From an uncultured Clostridia bacterium (GTDB lineage Bacteria; Bacillota; Clostridia; Christensenellales; Aristaeellaceae), in assembly GCA_946409855.1 (NCBI GenBank), contig CAMJXZ010000105.1, positions 1 to 9,507 on the forward strand: 9,507 bases of DNA, written 5' to 3'. The notes beneath the pieces are model-generated. The model ran no database searches and was not told where the DNA came from. It was given only the letters and a program-made list of their open reading frames with translations. Every line of letters starts with the position of its first letter. The stretch's first letter is position 1. Below, in pieces: positions 5,866-9,507 of this stretch. Both the position numbers and the translations under genes were made by a program.

Positions 5866-7080
5866 TCACTCCCTGGCCCGGACGATTTCCTTGAGGATTT
5901 CCACCGACAGGCGCATTTCGTCCGCGGACGCGTACTCGTGGGTGCCGTGGTAGTTGCCGCCGCCGGTGCCCAGGTTCGGGCAGGGGAGGCCCATGTAGCA
6001 CAGCCTCGCGCCGTCCGTCCCGCCGCGGATGGGCACCATCTCCGGGGAAAGCCCCGCCTTGCGGATGGCTTCCTTCGCCCGCTCCACCGTCTGGGGGTTC
6101 TGATCGATGATCTCCTTCATGTTCCGGTACTGGTCGCGGATCGAAAGCTCCACCGTGCCCTCCCCGTACATCAGGTTCATCGCCTGGGCGGCCTTCTCCA
6201 TGCGGCTCTTTTTCTCCTCGAATTTGGCCGCGTCATGGTCCCGGATGATGTAGCGGAGCTGCGCCTGCTCCTCTTCCCCGGAAAAGCCGTTCAGGTGGAA
6301 AAAGCCCTCGTAGCCTTCGGTGGCCTCCGGCACCTGATGGGCGGGCAGCAGGGCGTTGAACGCCATCCCCAGCTTCAGGGCGTTGACCATCCGCCCCTTC
6401 GCGGAGCCGGGATGGACGCTGTGCCCGTGCACGGTGACCACGGCGGCGGCGGCGTTGAAGTTTTCCGCCTCGATGGCGCACGGCCTGTCCCCGTCCACGG
6501 TGTAGGCGAAATCGGCTCCGAAGGCCTGAACGTCAAACAGGTCCGCGCCCCGACCGATCTCCTCGTCCGGCGTAAAGCCGATTTTGACCGTCCCGTGCGG
6601 GAACTCCGGATGGGTCAGCAGGAATTCCGCCAGCTGCATGATCTCCGCGACCCCGGCCTTGTCGTCCGCCCCCAGAAGGGTGGTGCCGTCCGTCACGATC
6701 AGCTCATGGCCGATCTGGCTCAGAAGCCGCGGGTTGTCGCTCAGGGGCATCACGATATTCTTTGCTTCATTCAGCACGATATCGCCGCCCTCGTAGCGGA
6801 TGCGCCTGGGGTGAATGTCCGACGAAGGCACGCAGTTGACCACGTCCATATGGGCGATCAGGCCGATCACCGGCTGATGGTCCCGGTTGGCGGGGACTTC
6901 GGCGTACACATAGCAGTGCTCATCCACCCGGACGCTGGCCGCGCCCATCGCAAGAAGCTCCTGCTCCAGCTTCCGGCCCAGCGCGAACTGGTGTTCAGTC
7001 GAAGGGCAGGAAGGGCTGTTTTCGTCGCTGCAGGTATCCAGCGTCACATAGCCGAGAAAGCGTTCAATCAGATCCATCAT
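5866..7080 (-). CDS. pepT: Peptidase T (tripeptide aminopeptidase, M20 family)
   Basis: This is a 404-residue cytoplasmic dizinc exopeptidase that removes the N-terminal residue from tripeptides. Metal and catalytic residues are present in the family order: His77 with Asp79 (LIAHMDV), Asp139 or Asp140 (GADDKAG), Glu173-Glu174 (PDEEIG), Asp196 (TVDGD) and His381 (HGTHEY). Substrate-side motifs GHSVHPGSAKG (219-229) and RGGTDGARL (352-360) are also intact. Length matches E. coli PepT. Two adjacent Met codons exist. The second (7077-7075) aligns with the family start (MDxxxERFLxYVxLDT) and has AAGGAG at 8-base spacing; the first (7080-7078) overlaps the upstream stop as ATGA. Either way translation is coupled to the preceding PLP-enzyme gene. 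It is the last gene of the visible operon; no T-tract terminator follows, only the palindromic repeat region. Confidence 0.97.
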   Translation of the reverse strand: MMDLIERFLGYVTLDTCSDENSPSCPSTEHQFALGRKLEQELLAMGAASVRVDEHCYVYAEVPANRDHQPVIGLIAHMDVVNCVPSSDIHPRRIRYEGGDIVLNEAKNIVMPLSDNPRLLSQIGHELIVTDGTTLLGADDKAGVAEIMQLAEFLLTHPEFPHGTVKIGFTPDEEIGRGADLFDVQAFGADFAYTVDGDRPCAIEAENFNAAAAVVTVHGHSVHPGSAKGRMVNALKLGMAFNALLPAHQVPEATEGYEGFFHLNGFSGEEEQAQLRYIIRDHDAAKFEEKKSRMEKAAQAMNLMYGEGTVELSIRDQYRNMKEIIDQNPQTVERAKEAIRKAGLSPEMVPIRGGTDGARLCYMGLPCPNLGTGGGNYHGTHEYASADEMRLSVEILKEIVRARE

Positions 7081-8420
7081 TCATTCTCCTTCCGAACCAC
7101 AGAAAGGGTTCTGATCCCGTAATACCGGAAAGCGTCAATCGCCCTTTGCATCACCCGTTCCCCGCAGACCAGCAGGGGCACCGCCGGCGGGCAGGAAACG
7201 CAGGGCGACGCCAGCACCCTGCCCAGGGCCTGTTCCGCCGGAACTTCCTCCGCGGGGGCCAGCATGGCCGCCCGGACGGACAGCGCCCTTTCCCCCGGCG
7301 CGACCGCCGGCGGGCCGGACGGCAGGGCGTCCCGGACCGGCAGGGACAGGATGGCCCGCCCGATCAAAGGCAGCTGGTCCTCCTGGCCGGGCGCCGTCAT
7401 CAGAACGGCAAAGTCCGGGTCGGCAAACTCGCACTCGATCCCCAGCGCCCGCAGGCGGGCGGCCAGCGCGTCCCCCCGCCAGCCCGCGCGGGACGCGTGC
7501 AGCGTCAGCTTCATCGGCTCCGCACCGTACAGCGTCCAGCCGGCGCTCTTCAGCGCCTCCCGGACCGTCCGGAGCTGTTTGCAGAAGGCCCGCAGGCGGG
7601 CGGGATAATCCCCCGCCAGCTCCCCGTTCAGCTGGTCCAGGGACGAAAGGATCAGGTAGGACGGGCTGGTGGAGCCGAACAGGGCCATGCATTCCCGCAG
7701 GCCCCGGGCGGTGACGCCGGGCATGTCCCCGACGTGCAGGTACGCGGCGCCGGTCAGGGCCGGCAGGGTCTTGTGCGCCGAGTCGCAGCACATCTGCGCC
7801 CCCAGGGCCAGGGGATGAAGCGGCGGGTCCAGAAAGCGCAGGTACGCCCCGTGGGCGTTGTCCACCAGCAGGGGTACCCCGTATTCCGCGCAGACTTTGG
7901 CGGCGGCCCCGATGTCCGCCATGCCGCCCAGATAATCCGGGCTGGTCAGGAAGACGGCGAAGGGCTTTTCCGGCCTCCGGGACAGGGCCGCCCGGATTTC
8001 TTCCGGCCCCGGCAGCACGCTCAGCACATTTTCACCGGAACCGTACAGCCAGGCAATCTCAAAGTCCAGCAGGCACGCGGCGGAAAGCACCGTCCGGTGC
8101 GCGTTCCGGCCGGCCAGCAGCACCGGGGCCGCGCCCCGTTCCCTCCCCGCCCGAAGCGCCGCCGCCAGCATGGCGCGGATGCACAGGGAAGAACCCTCGC
8201 AGGAATAAAGGGTCAGCCGGCTGCCAAAGAGGCGCGCGGCGTTTTCCTCGCTTTGGGCGATGATCCCGTCCGCCTCGTAGAGGCTGTCGGCCCCGGCGAT
8301 CTCCGTCAGGTCCAGCGCCTCCGGCCCCAGGCCCTTCAGCCCCTTGTGGCCCGGCATATGGGCGCGGATCATGCCGCTTCCGGCGTAAGCCCGCGCGAAA
8401 TCGAGGATCGGCGTATCCAT
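7077..8420 (-). CDS. PLP-dependent Orn/Lys/Arg decarboxylase-family protein (SpeA/YaaO-like, divergent)
   Basis: This is a 447-residue fold-type I PLP enzyme. The start at 8420-8418 overlaps the upstream TGA as TGATG, and the family N-terminus MDTPILDFARAY...HMPGHKG (residues 1-27) begins there; the frame is open further back to 8591 only as a shadow of scfB. Visible motifs are HMPGHKG (21-27), YSCEGSS (72-78), NAHRT (106-110), SPDYLGGMADI (160-170), VDNAHGAYLRF (186-196), the PLP-lysine motif DSAHKTLPALTG (213-224, Lys217), and a C-terminal-domain motif CPPAVPLLVCGERV. Relatives decarboxylate arginine, lysine or ornithine for polyamine synthesis, or are of unknown role; B. subtilis YaaO lies in the tmk-holB region. 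Here the usual GLDxLHxPxG segment reads GADSLYEADG (43-52) and VDEAHG reads VDNAHG, so substrate choice may differ. Coupling to scfB and pepT is the notable context. Confidence 0.88.
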   Translation of the reverse strand: MDTPILDFARAYAGSGMIRAHMPGHKGLKGLGPEALDLTEIAGADSLYEADGIIAQSEENAARLFGSRLTLYSCEGSSLCIRAMLAAALRAGRERGAAPVLLAGRNAHRTVLSAACLLDFEIAWLYGSGENVLSVLPGPEEIRAALSRRPEKPFAVFLTSPDYLGGMADIGAAAKVCAEYGVPLLVDNAHGAYLRFLDPPLHPLALGAQMCCDSAHKTLPALTGAAYLHVGDMPGVTARGLRECMALFGSTSPSYLILSSLDQLNGELAGDYPARLRAFCKQLRTVREALKSAGWTLYGAEPMKLTLHASRAGWRGDALAARLRALGIECEFADPDFAVLMTAPGQEDQLPLIGRAILSLPVRDALPSGPPAVAPGERALSVRAAMLAPAEEVPAEQALGRVLASPCVSCPPAVPLLVCGERVMQRAIDAFRYYGIRTLSVVRKENE

Positions 8421-9507
8421 CAGCTGTGCTCTTCGGACAGGCGGACGGCTTCCAGCATGATCGCGCATTCCATGCGCTTCCGGAACAGCTCGCAGCCCAT
8501 GGCGTACACCCCGTTGACCGACCCGGTGGAATGCCAGGCGTTGGCCGCGCAGCCGCCGGAACAGTACAGGCGGGCCCAGCAGGTACGGCATTCTTCCCGG
8601 GCGTAGACGTTGCAGGCGGCGAACTCAGCTTGGACCGGCAGGTTCGTCACCCCGTGGTCCAGGTCGCCCAGGCGGAAGCGCTGCTCCCCGACGAACTGAT
8701 GGCAGGGGTACAGGTCCCCCCAGGGGGTGACGGCCATGTACTCCGTCCCCGACCCGCAGCCGGAGATCCGCTTGTAGATGCACGGGCCGCCCGTCAGGTC
8801 GATCATATAATGATAGAAGGTAAAGGGCCTGCCCTCCCGGCGGCGCCGGAGCATCAGCCGGGCCAGCTCCTCATACTGGGACAGCACGACGGGCAGATCC
8901 TCCCGGGTCAGCTCCGCCGGGTCCCCCGGGGCGCAGACCACCGGCTCCATGCTCAGTTCCGTAAAGCCCAGGTCCAGCATGACCTCGATATCCCTGAGGA
9001 AATCCGGGTTGGCGTGGGTGAAGGTGCCGCGCATGTAGTAATTCTTCCCGCCCCGGGCCGCCACCAGCTTCTGGAATTTGGGCACGATCCTGTCCCAGCT
9101 GCCCCGGCCCCGGTAATCCACCCGCAGCCGGTCGTGGATCTCCTTGCGGCCGTCCAGGCTCAGCACCACGTTGTGGCACTCCCGGTTGCAGAAGTCGATC
9201 ACATCGTCGTCGATCAGCAGGCCGTTGGTGGTCAGGGTGAAGCGGAAATGCTTGCCGGTTCCCGGCTCGATGGACCGGGCGTAGGCCACCAGGTCCTTCA
9301 CCATCCCGAAGTTCATCAGCGGCTCGCCGCCGAAAAAGTCCACCTCCAGGTTCCGCCGGGTGCCGGAATGGGCCACCAGAAAGTCCAGCGCCTGTTTGCC
9401 CGTCTCCAGGCTCATCACCGCCCGCTCCCCGTGATAGCGGCCCTGGCTGGCAAAGCAGTAGGCGCAGTTCAGGTTGCAGGTGTGGGCCACGTGCAGGCAC
9501 AGGGCCT
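8420..9507 (-). CDS. scfB: SCIFF-peptide thioether maturase, radical SAM/SPASM (N-terminus outside window)
   Basis: The frame is open from the right edge to the TGA at 8422-8420, 361 visible residues. The start is not in the window: the possible GTG at 9490 is internal, since ALCLHVAHTC reads continuously across it. The radical SAM cluster motif CNLNCAYC (9455-9478) is followed by FFGGEPLMNF, TLTTNG and LSLDGRKEIHD. The C-terminal SPASM region (about 8552-8812) has many cysteines in GGPC, SGCGSGTEYMAVTPWGDLYPC, CRTCWARLYCSGGC and MGCELFRKRMEC, the hallmark of the SCIFF maturase family (six-cysteine-peptide maturase), whose members form thioether crosslinks on the short ScfA precursor. This enzyme uses SAM and auxiliary 4Fe-4S clusters in the cytoplasm. 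Full family members are about 450-470 residues, so roughly 90-110 are missing. It is first in the visible operon and overlaps the PLP-enzyme gene by one base (TGATG). Confidence 0.93.
   Translation of the reverse strand, partial: ALCLHVAHTCNLNCAYCFASQGRYHGERAVMSLETGKQALDFLVAHSGTRRNLEVDFFGGEPLMNFGMVKDLVAYARSIEPGTGKHFRFTLTTNGLLIDDDVIDFCNRECHNVVLSLDGRKEIHDRLRVDYRGRGSWDRIVPKFQKLVAARGGKNYYMRGTFTHANPDFLRDIEVMLDLGFTELSMEPVVCAPGDPAELTREDLPVVLSQYEELARLMLRRRREGRPFTFYHYMIDLTGGPCIYKRISGCGSGTEYMAVTPWGDLYPCHQFVGEQRFRLGDLDHGVTNLPVQAEFAACNVYAREECRTCWARLYCSGGCAANAWHSTGSVNGVYAMGCELFRKRMECAIMLEAVRLSEEHS

Noticed and set aside
8421..8591. 57-codon N-terminal extension of the PLP enzyme
   Set aside because: It reads out of frame through the end of scfB and has no similarity to the family, whereas 8420 gives a TGATG overlap and the expected N-terminus.
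5938..8606. Long plus-strand frames antisense to pepT and to the PLP-enzyme gene
   Set aside because: Same shadow effect of codon bias: Arg/Gly/Ala/Gln-rich translations without family features, opposite clearly recognisable enzymes.
9488..9490. GTG as the start of the SCIFF maturase
   Set aside because: The frame continues upstream with ALCLH, matching the family, and the CNLNCAYC motif would otherwise be only four residues from the start.
5866..9507. Defence island or antiviral system
   Set aside because: All genes are recognisable metabolic, RiPP-maturation or replication families; there is no nuclease, toxin-antitoxin, reverse transcriptase or CRISPR signature. The HD protein at 1389-2378 stands alone and has no cyclase or effector neighbour.

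Overview
This window looks like a chromosomal segment of a GC-rich member of the Clostridia (Firmicutes), probably from an anaerobic gut-type habitat. The main reasons are a SCIFF-peptide radical SAM maturase (a family nearly universal in, and typical of, Clostridia), a Firmicutes-type DnaX with a four-cysteine zinc module, a ferredoxin-tailed aldo/keto reductase, strong AGGAGG-type ribosome binding sites, and a palindrome-rich intergenic repeat region. No genus can be assigned from the sequence alone. Nothing in it is a phage, transposase, CRISPR array, rRNA or tRNA gene.

Left part, mostly plus strand (1-1370). The window opens inside the C-terminal part of an L-fucose/L-arabinose isomerase-family gene, closed by a strong intrinsic terminator (551-584). 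A near-consensus sigma-70-type promoter (625-654) then drives a small membrane protein, a YgjV-like three-helix domain joined to a soluble GNAT-like tail. Convergent to it, only 18 bases away, is an HD-domain phosphohydrolase-like gene on the minus strand (1389-2378).

Middle (2379-3710). A short divergent intergenic region carries an extended -10 promoter and a leader hairpin for an aldo/keto reductase with two C-terminal 4Fe-4S clusters (2495-3616). This gene converges on dnaX and shares with it a bidirectional hairpin terminator (3650-3686).

Right part, all minus strand (3711-9507). In transcription order, right to left, these are: the SCIFF maturase scfB (its start is outside the window), a PLP-dependent Orn/Lys/Arg decarboxylase-family protein, and pepT (peptidase T). 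The three are joined by TGATG and ATGA stop/start overlaps, so they are almost certainly one translationally coupled operon. A 556-base gap follows, then dnaX (DNA polymerase III gamma/tau). The gap contains a roughly 317-base mosaic of hairpins bounded by an 11-base inverted repeat, which looks like a degenerate composite or MITE-like element.

The most interesting points are the coupling of a ranthipeptide (SCIFF) maturase with an atypical PLP decarboxylase-like protein and a peptidase, and the structured repeat island in front of dnaX. The rest is ordinary housekeeping or metabolic content.
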